Shown: positions 1-9,054 of the stretch, piece by piece
Layout: every line of letters starts with the position of its first letter
Numbering within the stretch: the stretch's first letter is position 1
Source: Ophiostoma sp. CBS 140.51
Taxonomy: Eukaryota; Ascomycota; Sordariomycetes; Ophiostomatales; Ophiostomataceae
DNA length: 48,903 nt
Assembly (NCBI GenBank): GCA_029298735.1
Contig: JANSLP010000253.1
Span: 1-48,903, forward strand
Direction: 5' to 3'
Translations under genes and position numbers: made by a program
Notes under the pieces: generated by a model
Seen by the model: the letters and a program-made list of their open reading frames with translations, nothing else
The model's database searches: none
Told to the model about the DNA's origin: nothing

Positions 1-2
1 CT

Positions 3-215
3 TCCGCCAGGACGCCACTGCTTGCCGAAGCGCGGCCCTCGAGCGAATCTCAGCGATCCGACGACCGTGCCGANGAAGAAGATGCTGCGCTGCCTGGAGC
101 GGCACAGGCCTCATTCACCACACCCTTGTTCTGTATTTTACACCATGTACGTGGGTATGTAGTCTCCCGTCTCTTCTTTCTTAATCTACAAGTTTTCTTT
201 TCTATGTCATGTTGA
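3..215 (+). other. Window edge with possible 3' end of an upstream gene
   Basis: Frame 3 is open from the left edge to a TGA at 213-215. Its first 35 or so residues are Ser/Ala/Asp/Glu-rich, like a disordered protein tail, and then the sequence turns AT-rich. An undetermined base (N) sits at position 74. I see no recognisable domain and no start. It could equally be 3' flanking sequence of the minus-strand regulator that ends at 226. Confidence 0.2.
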
Positions 216-225
216 CTTCGTCGAC

Positions 226-2655
226 TCAGATCAGCACAGCACCGAACTCGCCAATGACATCCTTTACTCTCACCCTCTTTCCTTCTTGTGCCTGCCTCTC
301 GATAATCCGTCTCAACAGTTCTCTCGCCCTCTTTGTACTCGTCCCCCAACCGGACACGTCGGCCAAGTAAGCCAGCACCCAGTCTTGGTAGACGGGGTCG
401 GTGACTTCAATGCCGGCGACGAAGACGGGCATCGGCCAGACGAGGCTGCGGGGGTGTGACGCAGTCCCGGGCGTCAGCCTGGGACTGGGCCCAGTCGATG
501 GACCTAGCCCGTCAGGGCTGGGCCCAGATGACGGGTCGTCTGTGGGTGATTTAGACGCCGCAGGCGTCTCTGCTTCCACCTTGAGTTCCCTCGCAATCTG
601 CACAATCTGCCGTGCCGCGGCCTGTGCCTCGTCGTCTGTCCTCACATCCGGTCGATCCACTCTGTTCAGCAAGATTATGGCCGCCAAGCACATGGCCGTC
701 GACACTCGACGGTGAAAGGCGGTGCGGGCCACATGGTCGGGCGACGACGGCGTATATGCTTTGAGGAGAGCGGCATGGACGACTTTGGATTCGGCACGGA
801 TGCGGGCAATGGTGGCGCGGATGGCGTGGACTTTGGCCGAGCGGAGGTCGAGGAGGTCACCCACGTTCTGGTCGCCGTAGGCGGCCAGGCCAGTCCCGAC
901 ACCGTCGACACTGAAGGTATCGACAACTGTCGTCAAAGGGTTGTCGGCATCTTCGATGCCGATACCTCGCTGGGCGGCACCTGCGGTGCCTCCCTCAGAC
1001 TCGCCTTCGGCCCGTCGGAAAACACTGTCGATCCATCCCTCCAGATCCGCCACCTCGGCAAACACCCCCATAATCTCATCCGACAACCTTTTGGCCGGTT
1101 CCTGCAGCAGGTCGTCATGCAGTTCGTGCGCCGGCAATGCCGCCCCAAAACATGTGGCCAGGTAGTACTCTTGCGGTCCACCGTTCCCTCGCAAAGCGGC
1201 AATTCCCGACGACGACGAAGAAGGCCCGCCACCGACGTGGTCTCGTAGAAAACGAAACAGGCCGCCGCCGGACGAGGGTGCCCATAGTCCTGCCCTCAAA
1301 TCGAGGTAGGCCAGCCACACGAGAATACGGGCCTCGACGGGACCAATGGCGGCTCGGAAACGAGGCCAGTCGGACCCGAGGACGTGGGCAATGCCGGCAA
1401 GAGCATGGACCAACCGGGCGGTGTCGCCGGACAAGATGTCACCGTAGGCAAGAAACAAAGTGGTGGCTAACAGCATGCGGAGTGATGATGTGGAGGCGGC
1501 AGCAGAGGTGGATGCAAACGACGGCACAAGTTGTTTCCCGTAACCTCCTCGACCTGTGAGTTCCTCTTTTAAGGTGTCGGCTGCCTGTCTGGCGCGTGCA
1601 TAGTGACGCACTTGAAGGGCATGATCAAGAGCGTCACCCATGCCGGATGTCGGTGTATCTCCTTTGACGAGTAAGTAGGCAGACGTCCATGCCAGGATGG
1701 AATGTCTGAGAGGCGAATCTGGCTGGTGTTCGGCGGCGCGGATGGCGTAGGAGTAAAAGTTCCATGGCGAGGCAGCGGGCGAGGCGAAGGCCGACTTGAC
1801 ACTGAAGAAGGAGGCCAGATTGCGTTTGTAGTAGACGACGAGAGAGCGGTCGGCGGGCGAGTCGGTGTAGCTGGGGAGGGTGGACAGCGAAGGAGTGGGA
1901 GGAGGAGGCATCATTGGTGAGGCGAGGAAGTTTGTGTGAGAGTGAGAAGACCAGACGGCTGTAGATGGTGATGGTGTCTGCAAAGACATGTCCATGTCGG
2001 ACAGGAAGAAGCCATCATCCGTTTGAGGTGTAGAAGACGTCATGTTGAGACGGCTACCCAGGGCGAGGACTTGGTCATTATCCGTCAAATAGGATGGCGG
2101 TGCATAAAGATCGGGTGATGTGAAGGCAGGCGGTGGCCCTGGCAGTTCTGAAAACGGTGAAGGAGCATCGCCAAACAGAAACGGCATGTTCATATCCCAG
2201 CCGGCCTGGGACATGGCAAGAAAGGCATTGACTGCAGAGGGGCTGTAGGGTGTTTGTATCGATAGCTGTGGTGTTTGTGAGACTGAAGGCGAAGGTGAAG
2301 GGGATGGCTGTGAAGATGTTTGTGAATATGTTTGTGACGATGTTTGTGCTAGAAGTTGTGATTGTGACTGTGACGGCCCTGTCGGGCCTTCAGCAGACGA
2401 CAGCCTCTGCCGCCGCCATTGCTTAAAGTTCCCACCAAATGACGGCACACAGTCCAGCTGCAGTCGTCGACAGGCCGCACAAGGTGTATCTCTGCTCTGG
2501 CACTTGACTTTCCGGCGACGGCAGGTCAAGCAGCCCCAGACAGAACGGCGGACTGCTGCTGTAGACGGAGACGGAGACGCAGTCGATGTTGATGTTGATG
2601 GCCGGCCGGGAGTTGCTGCCGGCGTCATCGCTGGAGTCGACAGTGCTTTCGGCAT
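226..2655 (-). CDS. Zn2Cys6 fungal-specific transcription factor
   Basis: Probable nuclear DNA-binding regulator of 809 residues in one exon. Near the N-terminus six cysteines (C42, C45, C52, C59, C62, C69) have the spacing CX2CX6CX6CX2CX6C, with the basic stretch RRRKVK between the second and third. This is the GAL4-type binuclear zinc cluster, which normally binds CGG half-sites. A Ser/Thr/Pro/Gln-rich linker of roughly 200 residues follows, with repeated SQ and SPSP runs. The C-terminal 450 residues are helical and resemble the Fungal_trans_2 regulatory domain (LLATTLFLAYGDILSGD, then LVWLAYLDLRAGLW). The start chosen is the first ATG before the zinc cluster. It lies 5' to the acyltransferase-like gene on the same strand and near a transporter, so local regulation is possible but unproven. 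The target is unknown. Confidence 0.9.
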   Translation of the reverse strand: MPKALSTPAMTPAATPGRPSTSTSTASPSPSTAAVRRSVWGCLTCRRRKVKCQSRDTPCAACRRLQLDCVPSFGGNFKQWRRQRLSSAEGPTGPSQSQSQLLAQTSSQTYSQTSSQPSPSPSPSVSQTPQLSIQTPYSPSAVNAFLAMSQAGWDMNMPFLFGDAPSPFSELPGPPPAFTSPDLYAPPSYLTDNDQVLALGSRLNMTSSTPQTDDGFFLSDMDMSLQTPSPSTAVWSSHSHTNFLASPMMPPPPTPSLSTLPSYTDSPADRSLVVYYKRNLASFFSVKSAFASPAASPWNFYSYAIRAAEHQPDSPLRHSILAWTSAYLLVKGDTPTSGMGDALDHALQVRHYARARQAADTLKEELTGRGGYGKQLVPSFASTSAAASTSSLRMLLATTLFLAYGDILSGDTARLVHALAGIAHVLGSDWPRFRAAIGPVEARILVWLAYLDLRAGLWAPSSGGGLFRFLRDHVGGGPSSSSSGIAALRGNGGPQEYYLATCFGAALPAHELHDDLLQEPAKRLSDEIMGVFAEVADLEGWIDSVFRRAEGESEGGTAGAAQRGIGIEDADNPLTTVVDTFSVDGVGTGLAAYGDQNVGDLLDLRSAKVHAIRATIARIRAESKVVHAALLKAYTPSSPDHVARTAFHRRVSTAMCLAAIILLNRVDRPDVRTDDEAQAAARQIVQIARELKVEAETPAASKSPTDDPSSGPSPDGLGPSTGPSPRLTPGTASHPRSLVWPMPVFVAGIEVTDPVYQDWVLAYLADVSGWGTSTKRARELLRRIIERQAQEGKRVRVKDVIGEFGAVLI

Positions 2656-3038
2656 AGTTGCTGACGTTGGTGATGTTGTCGTGAAGGAGGAAATATGGAG
2701 AGAACGTGGAGAAGGAGGAGCACATGAAGGCGACTACGGCGGTGAGATTAGCGCCGACCTGCCATTGCAAAACGACCAAATCGCACTAAAACCAGGGCAC
2801 CTGCCAAATTGAGGGGATGGCGCCAGCAGTGATATCGCCACTGATTAGCACATTTAGCGTCTCCATCGTCAACGGTGACTTTAGTACAACGGATGTCGGT
2901 CGTCTTCTGCACTCTTTCTATTTATTACATTGTAAATTTGTCTTCATTCTATGCTTTCTATTCTTGTTGCAATTTATTCAAGCATTATTTCTATGAACAT
3001 GTAACCCTCAACAAACATCCCCGTTGCCACGCACTGCT
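2656..3038. other. Intergenic: regulator promoter and acyltransferase 3' flank
   Basis: About 380 bp between two minus-strand genes. It must hold the promoter of the Zn2Cys6 regulator and the 3' end of the acyltransferase-like transcript. It is AT-richer toward 2930-3010. I see no gene or clear motif. Confidence 0.5.
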
Positions 3039-4385
3039 CTATGGGTGCTCCGGCCGCTCAACATCAGGCTTCTGGTGCTGCGATCCTCTCTTGTTGCCCG
3101 CAGGACCCTCGAGCTGGAACGTCTGGAACTGCCCCTGGCACGGCGGGCCCTTGCAGACGGTAATTTGCTTTTGCGTCAGGTTGTAAATGACACACGCGAC
3201 CGTGGCCGAGTTGGTCCTGAAGGGATAACCGGGCAAGTGGCCGATCACAGCATCAATGGGGTTGCGGTCCGGGTGGACACACAGCGCCTCGGGGTAGCTA
3301 ATGTGGTCGGAGAAGGCGGTGATGAGCGCCTTAGTGGACAACTCCCCCTTCTGTGCCGCCGGCCGCACATTCGTCTCGAACCGGTCGCGACGGAACCAGC
3401 TGCTGCCACCGGGATACAGGCAGTGGACATCTGAGCGGGCCAAAAAGCCTGGGTGGACAAAGTGGTTGGTGTGCACGAGGTAGCGGTCGTCGGCCTGTGT
3501 GCGGTAGACCTTGTAGATGCGGTCGGGCGTCACCTCGAGACAAACACCGAACCCCTCGGCGGAGCTCACCGTCACATTGTTGGACACGTGCCGGGGGAAA
3601 TTGTAGGCGCAGGTAAACGCTTCCGCGAGATGGTTGCTCTCCAGAATCATGCGGCGCAGCATAGAGATGGGCAGCATCGGTTTCACCTCAACATCATGAC
3701 GGACGCCCGCGGCATCCACGTAGGGATACGGAATGTAGTCGTCGGAGCTCATCAGCGAGTTGGCCGTCACGCCCAGCCCGGCCGAGTTCATGCCCGAACG
3801 GCCCAGCTGGCCGGCCTCCGTCACAAGAAACAAAGAAGGCTTGTTCTCGCTGGGGTCGGGGTGCACCTCCAGATAGATGATGCAGTCGTTTTCCCAGAGA
3901 CGTGCCGACATGTCCCAGTTTTGCGCCGTCAACATGTCGCCCGACGTCGTGGCGTTGTGGTGGAAGACGGCGGATGTACATTCGTTGGAGTACTCTTCTT
4001 TTTCTTTCTCCTCGCTGTCGCTCGCGGGCTTGGATCCCGGCTCATCACCCAGCCGTGCCAGATCGTACCGCGAGTTCAACAGCACCACGTCATCAAGAGT
4101 GACTCCCGCTCCGTCGGCAATGCCTTGCATCTCTTGCAGACCACTGGGATAGTACTTTTCGAGAGCAGGCTTATACACGTGCTGGATAATGGCCTCCATC
4201 AGCTCGGCCGAATGCGCCAGCTTGCCCGGCCGCCGGTAGTACTGCACGTTCTCCTGCACTTTGGTTTTTGCTTGTTGGCCGTGGGCCACGCCACGCTCGT
4301 ACGGCAGGCCGCGGCAGACGACATGCTGGTACGTAAACGGGTTGGACTCCTCGATTTGGGTCATTGTGGTGGTGGAGGTGGTCAA
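3039..4385 (-). CDS. Penicillin acyltransferase-like (C45 / AAT family) Ntn-hydrolase
   Basis: 448-residue single-exon protein of the acyl-CoA:6-aminopenicillanic acid acyltransferase family. These are N-terminal-nucleophile hydrolases that cleave themselves so that a Cys becomes the new N-terminus. The start is ITQ-type family sequence: YQHVVCRGLPYERGVAHGQQ, then LQEMQGIADGAG and VVLLNSRYDL. The predicted nucleophile is C136 in NECTSAVF, followed by TAQNWDM and the core LGVTANSL. Just before C136 is an acidic, Lys/Glu/Ser-rich insert of about 20 residues. The residue preceding the Cys is Glu, where the Penicillium penDE enzyme has Gly. No signal peptide or clear PTS1 ending is seen. The substrate cannot be inferred: many fungi carry such paralogues without making penicillin, and no IPNS- or ACVS-like gene is in the window. 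Confidence 0.85.
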   Translation of the reverse strand: MTTSTTTMTQIEESNPFTYQHVVCRGLPYERGVAHGQQAKTKVQENVQYYRRPGKLAHSAELMEAIIQHVYKPALEKYYPSGLQEMQGIADGAGVTLDDVVLLNSRYDLARLGDEPGSKPASDSEEKEKEEYSNECTSAVFHHNATTSGDMLTAQNWDMSARLWENDCIIYLEVHPDPSENKPSLFLVTEAGQLGRSGMNSAGLGVTANSLMSSDDYIPYPYVDAAGVRHDVEVKPMLPISMLRRMILESNHLAEAFTCAYNFPRHVSNNVTVSSAEGFGVCLEVTPDRIYKVYRTQADDRYLVHTNHFVHPGFLARSDVHCLYPGGSSWFRRDRFETNVRPAAQKGELSTKALITAFSDHISYPEALCVHPDRNPIDAVIGHLPGYPFRTNSATVACVIYNLTQKQITVCKGPPCQGQFQTFQLEGPAGNKRGSQHQKPDVERPEHP

Positions 4386-5819
4386 TGTTGGTGATGATGA
4401 TGTTGATGTTGGAACGTCAAAATGAACGGACTAACGGGATGAGATTGAGTTAGCTCGAGAATGCAAAGGTATTTCTGGGCATTGTTTAGTTTTATCCTGT
4501 CTACAATTCTTGATGTAGTCAATAGTAACAGGCACCAAGAAAGTCGCTGGTGGCTTGCCATTGGTCTTACAGACGTGACACGACAAAGCATGGTAGTCGC
4601 GTCGCCTCCTCGGCCGGCACATCATTTCCATGACACAGAGAATTGTTGAAGACGAGGAGTCTGTAAGCTATCTTATCCTACATTTTCTCGCTTGTTTGCC
4701 GTTCGCCATGTTTGCCCTGTTCGTCGTCGCTTCGTCGATATCGCCGTTGTCGGCGTTCGTTCAGATCAACTCGCAGCTTCCCGAAATGGAAGTCCTGGCG
4801 AGGACGGCAAGGGAAGATAGTATCCGGTACTGGATTCAAACTGGAACAGTCCATGAAAACATCTCATGACAGAATTGCTCGACTTCTTTACTCCTTTGAT
4901 AAAGTTGTCGGCCTTGACTGGCTGTTGATGGTGGCCGTCGTTCAAGGTCCTCGTCCTCTGTCGTCGGCCGTCGCCAACATTGCCAAATCGGGCATAAAGC
5001 GGCGTGTAAGACGAGTGGAGCCTTTTTTCTCCAGGGAGTGCCAGCGACCTGATTGTCGGGATTTCCGTGGACGTCAGTGCATTTTTCGACAGGTGTCAGG
5101 GCACCGTCACCGCGACGGCACTTGCCGTCTAAACCCGTTTTGGTCTGGTTGCCGACGGCCCCTCTCGACGGTCAAAGGACGGTCTAAACAGCAAGTGGCA
5201 AAGAGAGCGAGCGGAGGCGATGTGACAGAGGGTTTAGTCTAGTGATACGAGTATTTTAGATTTTCTTCGTTTTCAATTCCATCTTGACACTCACAACGGG
5301 GAGGACTTCTGCGTCGACATTCCATAGGATCAGGGACGACATCGCATGGTTCCCCTCTTTTCTTTTCTCTCCCTTGACCTCGATATCCCTGCCCGAGTCA
5401 TTACTCGACGTCTTATCTCGTCCGGTGTTGTCTGCTTCCCCATCTTTTTGACTCCTCTTTTCACTTCTCCTTCTCACTTTCTGGGGTAGATTGGTAACGC
5501 CGGCGTCGCGGGTCGGCGTCCTCGTGCGATCTTCTTGTCTATTTGCCTCTTTTGACGGTGCTCGTCGGTCAACTCCTCTTCTCGTTGTTCTTGTTATCTT
5601 TCCTGTTTTGTTTCTCTTCAATCTCATTCGCTGTCTCTTGTCTTCCTGGAGATAGCAAATCTCCTCTTGCTGATGTACCCCAGATCAGCTCGTCTATAAT
5701 TATATCGACTCGACCTCCACCTCGTCCTCCACCTCGTCCTCCACCTCGTCCTCCTCTGACTTCCTCAACTCTCTCATCATCTTCTCTCATATCTTTTCTC
5801 TTTACACACTATACACATC
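4386..5819. promoter_or_regulatory. Divergent intergenic region between acyltransferase-like gene and MFS transporter
   Basis: 1.4 kb with no convincing gene; its small open frames lack domains and codon bias. The two flanking genes are transcribed away from it, so both promoters must lie here. The right 500 bp is strongly CT-rich on the plus strand, as is common in fungal promoters and leaders, and contains a 12-nt tandem repeat. A TATA-like AT run lies near 5694-5706. Confidence 0.5.
5714..5749 (+). repeat. 12-nt tandem repeat, three copies
   Basis: The unit CCTCCACCTCGT occurs three times without mismatch, about 70-105 bp before the MFS transporter start. It lies in the pyrimidine-rich leader or promoter and is probably a slippage product. 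Confidence 0.9.
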
Positions 5820-7455
5820 ATGACAGAAAAGTCTACACAAGCTCCCGGCTACGCCGACGAGGCTGCCCCAGCCGTCACACCGACATCCGTCATCGGTGAC
5901 GTCCAAATGCATGCCGTCATTGACATTGCCGAAAAGACGCGCGGTGTCGAGCACGACGATGCCGCCGAGCTGTTTCTGGGCGAGGACGGCGGCGTGTTCG
6001 AGTACACCCAGGACGAGGCCCGGCGTGTCCTCCGCAAACTCGATCTCATCCTGCTGCCTGTCATGATGGTTTCTTACCTGCTATCGTTCATCGACAAGGC
6101 CGCCCTGTCCAACGCCTCTATCCTCGGCATCCGCACCGACGACCACCTCGTCGGCCAGCAGTACTCGTGGGTCTCGGCCATTTTCTATTTTGGGTACCTT
6201 GTGGCCCAATACCCTAGTTCGGTGCTCATGCAGAAGCTGCCCATTGGCCGCTACTTTGGCGTCATGATTGTCTTCTGGGGTTTGTGCTCGACGTTGACCG
6301 TCGTCACCACCAACTTTGCCACCCTGGCCGTCGCCCGCTTCTTTCTGGGCTGCTTCGAGACGTGCATCTCGCCCGTCCTGACCATTTTCGTCGGCCAGTA
6401 CTGGACCCGCCGCGAGCAGCCCTTGCGAGCCTGTGTCTGGTGGATGGGCGCCCCCGTCGGCGGGTTCATTATTGACGGCCTCGCCTACTCCATTACGGGT
6501 CCCAGCTGGGGCGGCGGCAAGTACACGCAGTGGCAGGTGCTGTACCTCATCTGGGGCCCGCTGACCATGGGCTGGGGTGTCCTGCTGTTTTTTGTCCTGC
6601 CCAACTCGCCCATGAAGGCCTGGTTTCTAAGTGAGCGCGAACGCAAGGTCGCCGTCATGCGCGTCATTACCAACCACACGGGCATTGAGAACCGGCACTA
6701 CCGGACGTACCAGGTGGTGGAGTGTCTAAAAGATGTGCAGGCCTGGGCCTTCTTTTCACTGGCTCTTCTGCAGTGCATCGTCGGGAGTGGTTTAACCAAC
6801 GTGAGTATATTAACGCGCCCTCTCTTTTGACAAGTCCCTACTAACGACGCAGTTTGACAAAATCGTGCTGACCGGCCTTGGGTACGACGACCACGAGTCC
6901 ACAAAGGCCTCCTTTGGCGGCGACGGCGTGCAGCTCGCCTCGCTCATCATCGCCGGCTGCGTCACCAACTTCTTTCGCAATGCCCGTCTTGTGTCCAGCA
7001 TCGCCTCCAACGCGGTCGTCCTCCTCGGCTCCCTCTTGGTGTATTGTTTGCCCAAAGACAACATCCACGGCCGCCAGGGCGGGCTGTATATCATGTTTGT
7101 CAACACCGTCACCTACATCATGGTCATGTCCCTGCTGGCCTCCAACATTGGCGGCTTCACGAAAAAGGCCACCTGCGCCGTCATGGTGTTTGTCGGCTAC
7201 GCCGTCGGCCAGATTATCGCGCCGCAGTTCTTTTTGGCTTCCGAAAGCCCGACGTACCCGACAGGCTTCCGCGCCTTTTACGTCTCGACGGCACTCATGA
7301 TTGTCATCCAGTCTGCTTTACTCTTATACCTGCGCTGGGAGAACGCCCGCCGTGACCGTATCTCGGCCGCTCTCGACCACGAAGAACAGGCCGATGCGGC
7401 AGCGTTCCTCGACCTGACCGACAAGGAGCAGCCCGGATTCCGGTACATCTACTAG
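5820..7455 (+). CDS. MFS permease, Dal5/allantoate (anion:cation symporter) type
   Basis: Plasma-membrane transporter of 527 residues in two exons (5820-6800 and 6853-7455). The 52-bp phase-0 intron has donor GTGAGT, branch-like CTAAC and acceptor CGCAG; splicing joins LTN to FDK. The cytosolic N-terminus leads to RKLDLILLPVMMVSYLLSFI, then DKAALSNASILGI, the usual opening of Dal5/Tna1/Seo1-type permeases. YFGYLVAQYPSSVLMQKL and FLGCFETCISPVL follow, and about 12 hydrophobic segments are visible. The family carries allantoate, nicotinate, pantothenate, biotin precursors and related organic anions; the substrate here is unknown. It is divergent from the acyltransferase-like gene. The leader is CT-rich, and the start is the first ATG after it. 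Confidence 0.9.
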
Positions 7456-8244
7456 GCAAGAACAGGAGAGACAGTGTGACGACGGGCGTGTATATATGAT
7501 CCATAGTGTTGACGTATTAGATAATATTTGGAGCGTGTTTATATTGCACTTGTTATCGTATTCTCGTGTGTTCTCGTGTCTAGTCCCTCACACCCGGATT
7601 TATCCTGGTGTGCCGCGTGCTGTCCACTACTTACCGCGTGGTCTTGCCGTTTTGTTGTGCCGCCTCCTTGTGCCGCCTGCCGTGTTTACTCGAGCCTACT
7701 GAACCGAGTACGCTATGGTACAAAAATAGGCATTACTCGGGAGCGAAAAAGAAACAAAGGGCCTGGTGCGATGGTGACAACTGAAGAATCAATCTGAACA
7801 AGACATGTCCGCTCCCAGATGACCACACCACTTGCCCCGGACTTGGTGGGATTTTCTCCCCGATGCACGATGGGAGGGTGTGTAGAAGACCACTGTCACG
7901 CGTGATTATGCTTAACCCCTCGAGTTTTATTTGACCGTTTATCGTCTACGCGGAAGTGTGCCTGTCATCACGCATACCTGCCCGTTTACCCAGATACACG
8001 GGGCGGTGTAGTGGATGCGCAATATAAAATGGGAAGACTCAATATAGTATTGTGTCAACAACAACATGTGGCGGTCATAGCCAGGTACAACCCGTGTCCT
8101 GGGCTATCTTAACGGGACTGCTGGCTTGTTCAGATATATAGCCTACAAGACTCCCGCTCCTGACTTGGCAATGCCCGTTTTCTTGATTCTTTTCTTTGCT
8201 TTGTTTTGTTCACGAAACTCGGTCGTCACGACATAATTGCTACG
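7456..8244. other. Intergenic between MFS gene and secreted Pro/Thr-rich protein gene
   Basis: About 790 bp. It holds the 3' flank of the transporter gene and, toward the right, AT-rich TATA-like runs (AATATAAAAT at 8021-8030 and ATATATAG near 8135) that probably belong to the promoter of the next gene. I see no gene. Confidence 0.4.
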
Positions 8245-8976
8245 ATGCCGACTTCAACGCCATCCAGCACGGCGGTGGCCATCCTTGCACTGGCTCTATT
8301 TGGGACAGTCTCTGCCACACCTATCGTCGATTATGACACACAGCAACTCCATGACCTGTGGGCAGCTGCAGTGGTACCAGCTGTGACACCCGCAGCAGCA
8401 CCGCCCGTCATTACCGGCAGACCATTCCGCCCACCTTTCTTACCACCATGGCTGACTGGCGGCATCGGCGCTGGCGGTACACTGCCGGCAGGTTGGGGCA
8501 CAGGTCCATTGACGGCCGGCGCAGTCTGCGGGCCGTACACGCTGCCCGTTAATCTCCCGTTCTCGCCTCCTTGCCCCTTCTCCACGACAGCAAGGGCGAC
8601 GAATGAGCCTGAACCGACTGAAAAGGAGACAAATCCAGTCCTGCCTGGAACGACGATCCACCCGACCACGCATAGTGCACCGACTGCAACTCCACCCGGT
8701 CCTCCGGAATCGTCGACGGCATTACACCCGCCACCACCGCCTCCAGTGTCGTCGACTCCACTGATGACACCAACACCGCGGCCGTCAGGTACAACGACTA
8801 CGTCCGTTATCAAAACACTGCCACCGACGACACTACCGTCTGGCACACCTGCTGTGGGCAGTCCTACACAAGTGATTGTTACGGTCTCAGTGACGCTGCG
8901 GCCGGACCCGCCATATATTCCTGGACCGGCTGGGGAAGGGCCCAAGACGACGTTGTCGACGGTGAGGAGGGAATAA
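8245..8976 (+). CDS. Small secreted Pro/Thr-rich protein
   Basis: 243-residue protein of unknown function, probably secreted or bound to the wall. ATG 8245 is chosen because it begins a good signal peptide: hydrophobic core AVAILALALFGTV with likely cleavage after VSA at residue 24. The frame upstream of it has no ATG. The mature part is dominated by Pro, Thr and Gly, with a PPVITGRPFRPPFLPPW block and runs of PPPPPP and TTT suited to heavy O-glycosylation. Cysteines are very few (CGPYTLPV and PPCPF). The C-terminus is charged, without an obvious GPI signal. I recognise no catalytic domain. The low-complexity composition leaves some doubt, but signal peptide plus a long open frame support a real gene. 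Confidence 0.6.
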   Translation: MPTSTPSSTAVAILALALFGTVSATPIVDYDTQQLHDLWAAAVVPAVTPAAAPPVITGRPFRPPFLPPWLTGGIGAGGTLPAGWGTGPLTAGAVCGPYTLPVNLPFSPPCPFSTTARATNEPEPTEKETNPVLPGTTIHPTTHSAPTATPPGPPESSTALHPPPPPPVSSTPLMTPTPRPSGTTTTSVIKTLPPTTLPSGTPAVGSPTQVIVTVSVTLRPDPPYIPGPAGEGPKTTLSTVRRE

Positions 8977-9054
8977 AGTACAACGAAGGAGAATGTAATA
9001 TGTACTAGTAGCTAGTTAAACAATATAAGAAAATACAGAGTACACGCCTCACCA

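Noticed and set aside
3453..4394. 313-codon plus-strand frame over the acyltransferase-like gene
   Set aside because: Antisense shadow without recognisable motifs.
226..7455. Penicillin biosynthesis cluster
   Set aside because: Only an acyltransferase-like gene is present. No isopenicillin N synthase-like or large NRPS gene is in the window, and such acyltransferase homologues are widespread in fungi.
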